Assembly: GCA_947652605.1 (NCBI GenBank)
Contig: OX393579.1
Coordinates: 38,508,970 to 38,572,969, forward strand
DNA length: 64,000 nt
Direction: 5' to 3'
Source of the DNA: Elmis aenea
Lineage: Eukaryota > Arthropoda > Insecta > Coleoptera > Elmidae
Shown in pieces: positions 9,641 to 21,288 of this stretch. How positions within the stretch are numbered: the first letter of the stretch is position 1; each line of letters begins with the position of its first letter. The notes beneath the pieces are model-generated. The model saw only the letters and a list, made by a program, of their open reading frames with translations, had not been told where the DNA came from and made no database searches. Position numbers and translations under genes: made by a program.

Positions 9641-11726
9641 AAAATTTTACGTTAACGTTTTGATTTGTCATGTTTAGTTACCCAGTAAGCATAAGTGCTT
9701 TTAACTTTTTACATCAGTAATTAAATTTTTTTAGTATATTTTAAACATTTTGTACAATTTGTACAGTGTTGAAGTAGGTACCTAATAAAAGTGCAATTCT
9801 AATTTATAAATAAAATAGGATTTGTGTTGCGTAAAAAAGGTTTTTATATTTTATCAATTTATATATTTTACTGTTTTGTAACTTTGTATAGGTATCGTCT
9901 TCGTGAGTATGGGGTAAAATTAAATGTTTTTAGCTCAGATTATTTGATTTTTGTTATTGTTAAAGTTATTTTGACTAAAATTAAATAAAGTTTTTAATCA
10001 AATGATATCTGACTTTTTATTTTATTTTTTATGACAAATGAACTAAAAAAGTATCATAGGCAAGCAAATTCATTAATTTTATTATGAATAACTGGTTACT
10101 CATAAAATTTTGATATGATACTTAAGATGGCAGTATAAGATATCTTCTACTTGACCTAATGGCTATAATATAATAGCTTAAATGTGGTTAAATGTTTACA
10201 TATTTTTTGCATATATGCTTCTATTATCCATCACCTATTCGGGTTGTCTGTAGACAGTTTTTACTTCACAATGTTGATTAAAACTCTGGAATACTAGGTA
10301 GTGCTGAACAAAAATAATTTATTATTGGCATAATCAATAATTTTATTTATAAAATTAAAATTAATTTACAATATGACCGTAAAACCATGAAAATGAAGTA
10401 TGCTTTTTTCGATTTAAGACAAACGAATAAATAACTCCGTTGCGAAATTGATTCAATTACATGTGGTAGTGTGACACGTAACACGAATATTTAAAGGGAT
10501 TAAAATAGCTGGCATTTAACATACTTGAAATTCTGTTCCAAATTTACCTGCCACTGGTATTTAGAATGTATTTCATCGAAGAGTTTAATTAAAACAAACA
10601 GGAAGAAATCCTTAGAGTAGCAATTGCGCTTTTAACACGAATCTACTTTTTTCAGCAGCCTCTATTGCGTAATAATTTTCATAACTTATTGTTTTAAGAG
10701 TTTAATTTACTCACGTAATTTTAAAGATAAATATTAAATATTGAAATCTTTTACAATAAAAAAGCAAATAATGAAGTCCTTAATTGCGTAGAAAATATAA
10801 AATAACCGTTTAGTTTTGAGGGATCTACAGATAAAAAAAAGAACGAGTTAAGAAACTTACTTGAACACTAATAATAAACTAGCAAGCAACTTATCATGCT
10901 CATCGAATTTGGCTTCACAACTAAAACGTCAGTTACAAATAAAATGAAAAAAGTTATTCAATTTCATTACCAACTCTTTTCAATATCGACTATGAAGACA
11001 ATGTCAAGTATGGTAACCTTGAAAACGGTTATTATCTAACCATTGTTCTCTAAAAAAATCCAATAAAGTTAACGACAGCGATAGCTACGCTATAGGAGAT
11101 AAGGAGTAAATTATTGACAACAAAAACGATAGACAAAAAAGGAGCAACCACTAACGGTAGGCGTAAAAATGGTGTAGAACAAAGACAAAGGAGTATATTG
11201 GTCTCGGAATGATGGAATATGAAGACGTCTCACGAAACTGCTCGCCTCACAGACGTAAAAAAATAATAGAAACTTACAATTTAATAACGGAGCAGATACC
11301 GAGATCTGAGTTAAACACAGTTTGGCTCTAAAAGTTACTAGGACAAAGTTTCAACATAGATCCAAATAGAGCTTAATAAGATTAAATAATCATAAAATGT
11401 TTAAAAAAGATAACTCGATTTTATTTCTGTTAAGTTTTAGTAACTAGAATAAATTAAATATTATTGGTTAAATCCCTAGAAACCGCTAGTTTTCTTTCAA
11501 ATAATCATGTTTCGTGCGTACGTAATTATGTAAATTGATCACAATATTATTATTTGTTTGTAGAGTCTAGAGGTATAATTACCTTACAAACATGCAGTAA
11601 CAAAGTTGTAAAAGCTGATTATGTACCTATATGAATAGTTTTTTTTTTTTTAATTGGCTTAAGTCCAGTATGTAAGAAGATTAAAGGAAGTAAATGCTGA
11701 CGGAGAAATTGAAATTTGACTAAATA
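9641..11726. other. AT-rich sequence, nothing recognised
   Basis: About 2 kb without a recognisable gene, inverted repeat or array; frequent stops in all frames. Confidence 0.5.
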
Positions 11727-11728
11727 TA

Positions 11729-12697
11729 CAAGGTGTCCCAGCCAAGACGAATTATTCGATAGCTCTGTTATTAGTAATATTATTAAAAAAAGTTAAACAT
11801 AAAAGTTGTTTGTTATCTTCTACTACATAATCTAAAATTATTTTCAACTATACACAGTGTTTTGTTTTTGCGCTCTGATACCAAACATTGTTTTTTTATA
11901 TAGAACACCCTGTATATTTTGCAATTTTTGGATGTAAAATGAAATTCTCTTTTAAAAATATTATAGGTTGTTTATGTCTAAAATGAACCGTTTTTGAGTT
12001 ATTAACGTTTTTTTGAAAATTTTAACAGATGCAGACCTTTATAAAAATATTTATATTTATTAACATAACAACACCAGAGCAATTTACTCTGGTAATTTAT
12101 TAGACAATAGTGTCATAGTGATTGTTGACTTGTTACATTTTTAAAATAATATACAGGGTGTTCGTTATACTCGGTCCATTTCGCTAAACTTTAAACGCAT
12201 GTAAATCTTTTTTTTTTAATGGAACACCCTATATGTTTTTACATTTTCTTGTAGAAAATTTAATTATCTTTCAAAGTTGTTAAGCATGTTTTATGTCTAA
12301 ATATAATATTTTTGAAGTTTTCGTTTCTTATGATTATTTGCGAGTATTTTACCTAAAATAGCGGTGGTAGCCTTTGAAAATTCAAAACAATTTGTATGAA
12401 CTGTCAACCAGAACAGTTAATCGGCAAAATTTCCACTATTATGCCACTAAAAATCCGTATTTTTTAAGAGTTGTAGATACACACCATAAATGGCAGCAAA
12501 TAACACCAGCATGCTGTGTATCTACAGTTCTTAAAAAATACGGATTTTTAGTGGCATAATAGTGGAAATTTTGCCGATTAACTGTTCTGGTTGACAGTTC
12601 ATACAAATTGTTTTGAACAACTATTATATTTAACTTTTTTTAATAATATTACTAATAACAGAGCCATCGAATAATTCGTCTTGGCTGGGACACCCTG
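11729..12697. mobile_element. Foldback element, CAAGGTGTCCCAGCC family
   Basis: The ends CAAGGTGTCCCAGCCAAGAC and GTCTTGGCTGGGACACCCTG are inverted and flanked by TA (11727-11728, 12698-12699). The left arm is about 650 bp; the right arm is only about 85 bp before it meets the central palindrome at 12381-12617. The longer right arm of the family is represented at 14420-15522. Internal modules AACACCCTGTATATTTTGCA (about 11910) and CAGGGTGTTCGTTATACTCG (about 12156) resemble termini of other elements. Confidence 0.85.
12381..12617. repeat. Near-perfect 105-bp-arm palindrome
   Basis: Arms at about 12381-12485 and 12513-12617 are almost identical in inverted orientation (for example TTTGTATGAACTGTCAACCA against its complement), differing only near the loop. 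This gives a hairpin with a loop of about 27 bases. It is much less diverged than the outer arms of the element it lies in. Confidence 0.9.
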
Positions 12698-12714
12698 TAT
12701 ATTGGGATGAGATA

Positions 12715-13474
12715 CAGTGTGTACAAAAAGTAACGTAACGGATCAATATATCGTCTTGTAACAAATTAACAAACAGAAGTTTTATATAAAAGTTGTTTGT
12801 GGTCAACTACTACATAACATAAAATTATTTTTAAGTAAACAGTTAAACACATTGTTTTGTTTTTGCGCACCGATACGTCACTTTACTTTTTTAAATAGAA
12901 CACCCAGTATATTTTACAATTTTTAGATGTAAAATTAAATTTCCTTTTAAAAATATAAAGGTTTTATGTATCTAAAATCAGTCGTTTTTGAGTTATTTAA
13001 GTTTTTAGGAAAATATTGACAGAAAGAGGAGACTAAAAAAATAATGATATATCACAACTTATTACTTAGTCGTGTTTGAAGTATGACTAAATGAACCAGG
13101 TATAAGAAACACACTATGTATTATTTTATTACTATGACACTATTTTCCAACAAAGTTTCAAAGGAATTCGTTCTGACATAGCCAATCATTGTTTTGTTAG
13201 ACTCCCGTTTCTGTCGATATTTTTAAACAAACTTAAATAACTCAAAAACTACTGATTTTGGGTACATAAAATCAGTATATTTTTAAAGAGAATTCACTTT
13301 TGCATCTAAAAATTATAAAATATACTGGATGTTCTATTTAAAAAAACAAAGTGTACCAATAATTTAAAGTTATGTAGTAAATGTCAAAAAAAACAAACTT
13401 TTATTTAACACTTATTATGCAAAGTTGACGCAAGACGAGAAATTGATCCGTTAAGTTACTTTCTGTACACACTG
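12715..13474. mobile_element. Foldback element, CAGTGTGTACAAAAAGTAAC family
   Basis: The ends CAGTGTGTACAAAAAGTAAC and TTACTTTCTGTACACACTG are inverted, with TA on both sides (12713-12714, 13475-13476). Arms are about 300 bp and share modules (TAGAACACCCAGTATATTTT, CTCAAAAACTACTGATTTTG) with the neighbouring family, so the two families are distant relatives. It starts 17 bp after the preceding element ends. Confidence 0.85.
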
Positions 13475-13476
13475 TA

Positions 13477-14419
13477 TAATAAAAATGTCGTTTGTAAAAT
13501 ATTCTATAAGATATCAGTAAAAAATACGGAATTTAAAATCGTTAATTTAAAACCCATAACTATCTCGAAACAGGTAAAGTGGACTAATACCAAAATACCA
13601 TAATCAAATTATGTTGACTATAGATTATTGCTAATAAAAAGATCATATTAAGTTATGCATCTCTATTGTTTTGTTATTATTAACTTAATTTTTTTCAAAA
13701 ACGAACTTTCGATAAAAGCTAAAAGTGCAATCAGTGTAAGCAAAAATAAATGTCTCCTCTAAATAATCAACAATAGTTTTAAACTTTACTAATTAGATCA
13801 TCCACCAAATCATCAATGAAAGCAGTAAACTATCAATAGTTTCAAAATACAATCGCGACTATTTGATGATTCTAGAACAGGATTATATGATAATACTAAA
13901 TATCTAGAATATTTACTGCTAATTAGGTACATGTATATCGTAGTTCGTATAGTCTGACCATATTATTTATGAACACAAAGCGTGGGCTAGTAATAGTCGG
14001 CAAATTCCTAAAACAATAGTACAACTTCTCTAATTATTTAATGTTATCTATAGTAGTCCATGTTCGGTTACCTTCTTGGTTCATTTACGAGGATAAGTTT
14101 TAGTTTTAGGGTTATTCAAGCACAGCTTTCGAAGTCTCTGGAGATTACTTTTCTACATAAAATAGACGATTTTAGTGCTCAAAACTTTAAATCCATCGAA
14201 ATATATTGCCATTAATCTTAAGTACCGTGTAACGATGAAAATATAATTTTGATGAGTCTTTTACAATCGTTTTAAAACTCAATAGAAATAGACCTTGGGT
14301 TAAAAAGTTTGACGTAATAATTGTAGTTATTTTAATATTAACTTGAAGCTGCTATATGCATAAAAAAAATTACATAGATATGTAAGCGAATGTATCGATA
14401 AAATTTGCTTTGAAAATTG
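13477..14419. other. AT-rich sequence, nothing recognised
   Basis: No coding or structural signal seen. Confidence 0.5.
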
Positions 14420-15522
14420 TGCCGTATAACCGTTCTGGATGACAGTTCATACAAATTTTTTTGAATTTTCAAAGGCTACAACCGATATTTTAGGTAAAAT
14501 ACTCGCAAATAATCATAAGAAACGAAATAACTTTAAAAATATTATATTTAGACATAAAACATGCTTAACAACTTTGAAAGATAATTAAATTTTCTACAAG
14601 AATGAAAAAATATATAGGGTGTTCCAATAAAAAAAATAGTTATTTATGTATCAACGCCAAAAAGTGTAACTTTTTCGGCCGCGTCTGGTTTGCTGGCCGA
14701 GACGTAGCAAACAGGCAAGGCCGAAAAAGTACGTTTTGGCCGAGGTGCATATTACATTTTTTGTGCGATCGAATTAAAAACAATTTAAGTTTTAGTAATT
14801 TTCAAAATTATAGGTTAGAAACTACGTGACATTCTGTCACTGACAGATGACGGCGTATGTACTGCATTACCGGCCCTTTCCTTAGCAACGGCCGTAAAAG
14901 TTACTTTTTCGGCCGTTGCTAAGGGTAACTGCCTGAAAAGTAACTTTTACGGCCGTTGCTAAGGATAGGGCCGGTAATGCAGTACTTTATGGTTGCTAAC
15001 GCGTCCGTCAAACAGCTGTTTCTAGTACGATCGCACAAAAAAAGATGTATATGCGTTTAAAGTTTAGCGAAATGGACCGAGTATGACGAGCACCCTGTAT
15101 ATTATTTTAAAATTTTAACGGGTCAACAATCACTATGACACTATTGTCTTATAAATTACCAAAGTAATTTGCTCTGGTGTTGTTATGTTAATAAATATAA
15201 ATAGTTTAATAAAGGTCTGCATCTGTCAAAATTTTCAAAAAAACGTTAATAACTCAAAAACGGTTCATTTTAGACATAAACAATTTATATTATTTTTGAA
15301 AGAGAATTTAATTTTACATCCAAAAATTACAAAATATACGGGGTGCTTCTTATAAAAAAAATGTGTGGTATCAGAGCGCAAAAACAAAACACTGTGTACA
15401 GTTGAAAATAATTTTAGGTTAGGTAGTAAATGATTACAAACAACTTTTATATTTAACTTTTTTTAATGTTATTACTGATAACAGAGCTATCGAATAATTC
15501 GTCTTGGCTGAGACACCCTGTA
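14420..15522. mobile_element. Long solo right arm of the CAAGGTGTCCCAGCC family, with an insertion
   Basis: This is the reverse complement of the left arm at 11729-12420 and ends GTCTTGGCTGAGACACCCTG-TA. It runs further inward than the arm of the complete copy (CCGTTCTGGATGACAGTTCA). It is interrupted at about 14641-15047 by GC-richer repeats. It may be the far end of one larger element starting at 11729, or an independent half copy. Confidence 0.8.
14641..15047. mobile_element. MITE-like insertion with GGCCGTTGCTAAG palindromes
   Basis: Relative to the homologous arm at 12200-12230 about 400 bp is inserted here. The part 14754-15047 has inverted ends (ACATTTTTTGTGCGATCG and CGATCGCACAAAAAAAGATGT). 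Inside it, an inverted pair at about 14858-14902 and 14942-14986 (TACTGCATTACCGGCCC against GGGCCGGTAATGCAGTA) encloses repeated CTTAGCAACGGCCGTAAAAG blocks. The left part, 14641-14753, holds another inverted pair built on CTTTTTCGGCC. Confidence 0.7.
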
Positions 15523-15524
15523 TA

Positions 15525-16812
15525 GGTAGGTATATGAGAGAAGAACAACTTTAAACAAACAAATAGTTTTCAAATATCTTTTTCCAATACGACAAAAGCG
15601 TTGACATTATTAAAAGAAGGTAAAGTTAGAGGCGGTAAAACTTCAAACAAAAATTGTTACACGAATATAAAAAAAAACAATAAATTGTTATACGATTGAA
15701 ATAGATATTATTTGGTTTAAAATGTGCGTAATATAAGCTTTTGTATTTTCACTTTTTGCTATAATTTGTTATTAAATAGTAAATATTAGCATAAATGTAG
15801 GTTAGAAAGAGATTAACATCCTGCTTGAAACGTCTATAAACTTTGAAAGTATGAATTTGATTATTTAAAAAAAAAAAATGGCGAAAGCAGTTATTCTAGG
15901 ACTATAACTGGAACAAAAAAAGCTCTTTATGTGGCATTAGTTTTATAATTACCTTTACTTCTTGCTTAAATAATTCGATAACTTTAAAAAATTGTTTACA
16001 CGATAAAATTAAAAGCACGCATTCATTTCACCTTACAAAGAACAACAATAATTCACTGTTTCTGTTAAAAGCACTGCCAATAGTTCGGCTATAAAAGTAA
16101 TTAATTAACTCGACCGACAGTCTTTTTTTTGTACGTCTGTTGGCCGGTTCGATATTTATTTGTGATAAAAACGTTGTACCAGTCCGATTCAATCTATGTG
16201 TGCATCAAACACGAGCCATAAATGTGGAAAAGGAAATAGAAAAAACAAAAGCGGCTTCTAGAAGTGACTTGTCCGGTCTTTTTGTTGGACCATATTGAGT
16301 ACGTCTTTGAGGTTTCCATATAGGGATTGCTAGAGTTTTGGGCGAAAACACATACACTTACTAACCTTTGTTTCTCATAAAAATTCAATATGAAGGGGAT
16401 TTTACATTATATTAAATATTGATATCGAATATGCATCGGCGATATTTTATAAAATGCGAGTCAGAATGTTGGATGTTAAAATAGGGAATTAAGTAACGAA
16501 CGAAAAGTAATTGAATTTTACAGCGTAGGTTGAACTGAACAGTTGTATTTTTTGTTGTTTGATGCACATGTATGTGTAATAAATGGTATGTGATTACCAT
16601 TTTTTTAAATACGTATAGCGATCTCCAGGATGCACCATAAAAATATGTCATTAATCAAGTTTTGGTGCGTTATTTTCAGAAAACCAACATTTTTAAAGTA
16701 ATTATACTAATTTTATGCAAATCGTGTAAATAAATAGTTTTACAAATAGGTATAAAAACCCAATTTTAATTATCAGTGTAATTTTTAAATGCATTTTGTA
16801 CTGCCACAACTA
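15525..16812. other. AT-rich sequence, nothing recognised
   Basis: No coding domain or repeat pair seen; short open frames on the minus strand near 16194-16651 resemble nothing I know. Confidence 0.5.
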
Positions 16813-16814
16813 TA

Positions 16815-17130
16815 CAGGGTGAGGCATCACTTATGACACCCCCACTTATTTTGTTATTGGAAAGAATTATCAAAAAAAGTTTCAAATAAAAGTTGTTTGA
16901 TAGAGTATTTCCCAAAATATTGTCATGTCAAATTTTTGTTTTCTTTTGTTTTTTTAGGAGTTATGGCGCCATATTTGTTTTTTTTTAATGGCACCATACA
17001 AATTTTTTAATACGGTTAGAAAGACATTTTCTTTCTCTTTTCAACACACTAAAACTTTTATACCCTTACATAACAAAATTTTTAAGAAAATCGCAAAAGA
17101 ACAATTTGGTTTTAATAGCATACGGTATTA
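16815..17130 (+). mobile_element. Solo CAGGGTGAGGCATCAC arm
   Basis: TA-CAGGGTGAGGCATCACTTAT begins a left arm with the family-typical internal phrase TTTTTTTTAATGGCACCATA at about 16980. No right terminus was found within the window; the inner boundary is approximate. Confidence 0.6.
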
Positions 17131-17202
17131 ATTATTTTACATTAGTATCACTATTTTATACAAAACTAATAATAGGAATCAAATATATCAAGAATTAAAA
17201 AC

Positions 17203-17272
17203 TCGTCGACTTACGTCAGAATATACTTACGACGAAGCAGTCGAAACGCAACCCCGTCGTAAGTCGAGGACC
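17203..17272. repeat. Short CGTAAGTCGAGG element end
   Basis: CTCGTCGACTTACGTC and CGTCGTAAGTCGAGGACCTG are imperfect inverted copies about 40 bp apart, probably a MITE terminus. Confidence 0.35.
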
Positions 17273-17345
17273 TGTATATTTATCAGGAAAAGTTTATTAG
17301 AATAGCTTAGTAAATCTGTGCATGTGTGTGTCTGTATATGTGTGA

Positions 17346-17361
17346 AGGCGCGCGCGCGCGT
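17346..17361. repeat. (GC)n microsatellite
   Basis: An alternating GCGCGCGCGCGCG tract lies next to a TG-rich run (TGTGTGTCTGTATATGTGTG), an alternating purine-pyrimidine stretch of about 40 bp. Confidence 0.8.
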
Positions 17362-17623
17362 GCTTATTTGTATACGTCAGACATTATAATTGTGCATTTT
17401 TGAGATTAGTTATCGATAGATAAGGAGATGGGATTTTAAACAAAAACTAATATAGGTACTAACGTTTTTCCTTTAATCCTAAATTACACAAAAACGGTTA
17501 TAGATAATAGGTAACACAAACAGTTGATACGATTTAATATGATTGTAATGTGTTAAAGACTTTTTATTGGGTCCGTCCATAAAATCAATTGTTTCCGATA
17601 AATTTTTAGGCTGGACAATACAT

Positions 17624-17723
17624 CTTTACTGGCCTAAACCAGAAAGTAACTGGTTGCCATGGTAATGAGTTGTCTTTACCGGCCTAGGCCGGAAAGTAGC
17701 TGGTTGCCATGGTGATGAGTTGT
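17624..17723 (+). repeat. 50-bp tandem duplication with RFX X-box-like sites
   Basis: Two 50-bp units (17624-17673, 17674-17723) differ at six positions, all transitions, with G or C always in the second unit. Each unit contains GTTGCCATGGTRAT, close to the RFX X-box GTTGCCATGGYAAC, beside GGCCTAGGCC or its decayed form. Confidence 0.8.
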
Positions 17724-19034
17724 TTTGTTGATTTGCGCTGTCAAACAACCGTAGTTATACCACCAAGCGAGTTTTCACCTGTATTTTGTTAAGTTATTGT
17801 TTAATTATGGATGGTGACGCAGAAAAAACATTGTACATAACACACCTGTAAAGTGTCTTCTCGTATGCTTTCAGGACTTGCCTACGGCTCGTCTAAAAAC
17901 TGCTTGCTCGTCCAGTAAAGTACCACTTTTTGGACTTGTCACGTAAATAAATATTTATCTTAATCAAAAATTTCATTTATTTCATCTCTGAAATTTCATT
18001 TAAAAAGTAGTTTTTTTTTAACTTACAAATTTTTTAAAGATGCTATTGTTGTGCGTATGTCATAAACCATTCTATGAAACGTCATTTACGTAGATTGCAA
18101 AAACGGGGTTTCTTTGAATGCTTCGATTAGCAGTTTTTTTTACACAAACACATTATAACACAAAATATATGGCGAAAATCATTGGGAATCTACACCGGTT
18201 TATTTGAATACGATACCTCTAACAGAATATGCTGACACAAAAAGATTTGGAACTGCTGATCTACGCCTTGATGAAAAATTCGCTTTTAATTCAAAAAACA
18301 ACAACCCAAACATAATTAACACGAGCTTTTAGCTTTAATAAATCTAAGTGCATCAAATCCGGTACGGCTAAATTAATTTTTGTCGATCAAAACTAAATTA
18401 TTAAGGGATGTTTACAACTCACTCGAACAACACAAATTATATCTAGTTGCCCTAAGGGTACCTAAGTAACTTCCTGTGTAAATTAATTGTGAAAATGTCG
18501 AGGGATATTTGGTTAAACGGTAGAATTTCCGCGTAAATCAGCAAATAAAGCCAGAACAATAGAATGGGGCACAGTGTGGTATTCGCATTTTGAGTAAAGA
18601 ATTGCGAATCACAGCCTGGAACATCGTAAATTAGAGCAAGATACTCGGAATGTGCAAGTTATTTTGTCCCGTTAACGGGCCTAATATACATTTGCTTCAA
18701 CACTTGCTACTATATTTCGCGGGATTTAAATATTTTAATGCTACATTAAGACATAGGTACGTTTAAGTCTTAGATTCTATCTTTTATTATACATAATTTA
18801 AATTCTTGCCGCTTGGCATACTAAAGGGGAAACGCTCTTTGGTTGCGAAATTCGAAATAACTTTGAAATTGTTCCATTATTTTAGAACTTATCGGTTATT
18901 TTACACAATCGAAAATATATTCTTCTAAAAAATTCATAAAATAAGACTTAAGATGTAAAATAATATGGGCAAGATTGATTTTTTCAAATGTTGTTTATTA
19001 CATGTTTTTATAGTTATAAGCATAACTTTTATTA
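17724..19034. other. AT-rich sequence, nothing recognised
   Basis: No coding or repeat structure apart from a small palindrome, CCCGTTAACGGG, near 18669. Confidence 0.5.
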
Positions 19035-19036
19035 TA

Positions 19037-19197
19037 CAGGGTTGTCCAAATAGGCATAAGGCCCTCGTAGACCCCGTACATTAAAAATAAAAATATAGAA
19101 CAATTTAAACAACTTTTGTTTATTCCGTTTAGAGACTAGTGATGATTTTTCGTTAAAAAATTTACGGCACATTATATAAAATGCAAAACTATAATAT
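19037..19197 (+). mobile_element. Solo CAGGGTTGTCCAAATAGG terminus
   Basis: TA-CAGGGTTGTCCAAATAGG is a left terminus of the foldback type, cut short by the element that follows. No matching right end was found. Confidence 0.55.
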
Positions 19198-19206
19198 GAA
19201 GATATT

Positions 19207-19749
19207 GTAACAGGGCAAGTGCCCCCTGGAAAATAACCGTCCCGTCAGTAACCTCTCGGACAATAACCCCTGTTTGAAAACACCCTGTTCCAAAAGCCCC
19301 CGTGTAAAAATTCACCTAAGAATTAACCCCCCAAGTAAAACCAAACGAACTAATTTACCTGATCATTTTAAAAGTCGAGAGAATATAACTTTCGCAGTGT
19401 GAAGTGTTGAAGTTGCAATAACAAAAAATAAATAATAGAATGCAGAATAACAATTTAATCTTCTTCGAGTCTTTAAGTACACAATCAAATTTAACTGTTA
19501 TGACCATCATCCATATTTTGTTGTGCAAAACAAATTTTTCTTTTACGATATTTATTTTAAAACATTTATCCTGTCAAATAAATGTTTGTTTCTTGTGTCA
19601 AGAAAATTTTATAAAGAATTTTTTTCCACGGAGTTTCTTATACGGGGGGTTAAAACAGTTTTTTTTTTTTACAAGAGATAATTGTTTGGAGGTTTATTGT
19701 CGGGGTAATGTCCGAGGGTTTATTGTCCAGGGATAATTGTCCTAGAACC
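19207..19749. mobile_element. TIR element with iterated GGACAATAACCC and possible 9-bp duplication
   Basis: The left region (CCCTGGAAAATAACC, CTCGGACAATAACCCC) and the right region (GTCCGAGGGTTTATTGTCC, AGGGATAATTGTCC) are imperfect inverted arrays of one short motif. GAAGATATT flanks both sides (19198-19206, 19750-19758), a 9-bp duplication as made by Mutator-type elements; the match could be chance in AT-rich DNA. The 98-codon open frame inside is hydrophobic by composition and not convincing. Confidence 0.5.
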
Positions 19750-19758
19750 GAAGATATT

Positions 19759-20278
19759 TATAATTTATGCATTACATATTTAGACTGCAATTCTTATAAA
19801 AAAAATATTTTTCGAAAAAAGTTGTAGATATACTTACTCAGAGTTAAATAGACACATTTAAAAATTTTACTTTTTTTAAGGCTCTAAAAATTGCAGGTTT
19901 ACTAAAGAAATCAAAAATGACTAGTTGACCTTATGGCCTTGCTTACTTTTTGTCCATCAATATTGCATGTGGGTCCATATTTGTGTAAATAGGTGTTTAT
20001 TTAAATATCTTAACAGACTAAAATTTTTAAAAACAATGTTAGAAATTAAAATAGATAGATGTAAGAACTTAAACAGCTAATAAAAAATTCATTATTATAA
20101 TCTATTTAAGGTATATTTAATTTCCAGTTTATAGTTTATCTCATAAATGCATAAATTCTTTACTTAATAACCATTTAAAACATTTATTAAAAAATTTGTA
20201 GCAGGTTTAATATTAAGAGATAATTTGTAATATCAACATCCACAGCATATTCTTATTGGACAAAACAAAGCAACAATT
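19759..20278. other. AT-rich sequence, nothing recognised
   Basis: No feature seen. Confidence 0.45.
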
Positions 20279-20330
20279 CTTTTCTCAACCTCTGAGTTCC
20301 GACCCAAAGTTGGATCGCAAATACTTTGGG
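20279..20330 (+). mobile_element. Decayed hAT terminus
   Basis: TCTCAACCTCTGAGTTCCGA and CCCAAAGTTGGATCGC resemble the widespread hAT left end (TTTCTCAACCTGTGGGTCGCGACCCAAA type), also seen at 61152. No right end was found. Confidence 0.4.
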
Positions 20331-20559
20331 GTGAGTCAATAAAAAATAAGAGAAGCCTCAAAATTCAAAATATTTAAATTTTGTAATATAATTCAAATAT
20401 TATGGAAATTACTTAAGGCAGTTTATAGAAAATAAAAGTTACTCAAAGAAGTGTATTAGTGGATAGCCCTAAAAGCAAACAAAATTACGCAAAAACGTTA
20501 TTTTTTTCATAAAATCTGCACATTAGAAAGCCTTAGTCAAGCTCTTTTCAAATTTGAAT

Positions 20560-20657
20560 TATCACCAAATTATACAAATCTGTCCCACTTTAACTCACTT
20601 CGGAGCTGTTAAGACATTCGACATCCCCAAGTTGAACGTCGAATTTGAGACACCCTG
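20560..20657 (-). mobile_element. Solo terminus ending GAGACACCCTG-TA
   Basis: The right end TTCGACATCCCCAAGTTG...GAATTTGAGACACCCTG, followed by TA, is the inverted relative of the terminus at 2519. The inner limit is uncertain. Confidence 0.55.
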
Positions 20658-20799
20658 TATAGGTAACTATAATTGTGTTAAAAAAATGTGTAATTTAATG
20701 ACTTGTATAGCTCTTACCATTTACAATAACACAGTAAAACTTACTATGTTTAACCCGCCATTTGTATGTCAGTAATGTGCAAATGACAAGTGGCTAGAG

Positions 20800-21280
20800 C
20801 CAGGGATGGCAAATAGGTGGCACGCACGCGTGCCAAACTTGGCACGCGAGAGATTTTCGACGGCACCCTAAAGAATTCTATGAATAAATTTGTTTTTAAA
20901 ATTTTTAAATTTTTCGAAATGTTTTATTTATTTTTAATTAGTATGCTAATTATCTACAACTACATGTTATTTAAATATCAAAAAATTAAAAATACCAGAA
21001 AATAACAACTCTTCTTATATCCATACAATAATTTGATCATTACTATACATATAAAATACCAACTGTAGCGATGCACGGAACTTTTGATTGCATATGTATT
21101 TAGTGACACATAAAATCATGACGTTGGCAATACTGAACGAAATAACTGACGGTTGTTTTTGGTAGGTAGGTTATGTTATGTTAGGTTAGGTTAGGTTAGG
21201 TTAGGTACTGGCACGGGGAAAAATTTGTATTAATTTTATCTTATTTTTGCACACTGATAAAATCCTATTTGCCATCCCTG
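20800..21280. mobile_element. hAT MITE with TGGCACGC motifs and a TTAGG run
   Basis: The ends CCAGGGATGGCAAATAGG and CCTATTTGCCATCCCTG are inverted. Flanks GGCTAGAG (20792-20799) and GGCTAGAC (21281-21288) match at 7 of 8. The left end iterates TGGCACG (GGTGGCACGCACGCG, ACTTGGCACGCGAG) and the right end has ACTGGCACGGGG. (TTAGG)5 at 21181-21205 lies inside the element. A second left end of the family is at 49172. Confidence 0.85.
21181..21205 (+). repeat. (TTAGG)5 run
   Basis: Five TTAGG units directly follow TTATGTTATG inside the hAT MITE. TTAGG is the usual insect telomere unit, but the related element at 49172 has GGGTTAGGTTGG at the equivalent place, so this is better read as element-internal sequence than as an interstitial telomere. 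Confidence 0.85.
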
Positions 21281-21288
21281 GGCTAGAC

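Noticed and set aside
11729..15524. A single 3.8-kb foldback element spanning 11729-15524
   Set aside because: Possible, because the outer arms match, but the left part already has its own right end and TA at 12697-12699, and an independent element occupies 12715-13474; separate copies are the simpler reading.
21181..21205. Interstitial telomere or chromosome-fusion point
   Set aside because: Only five units, located inside a hAT MITE with a 7/8 target duplication.
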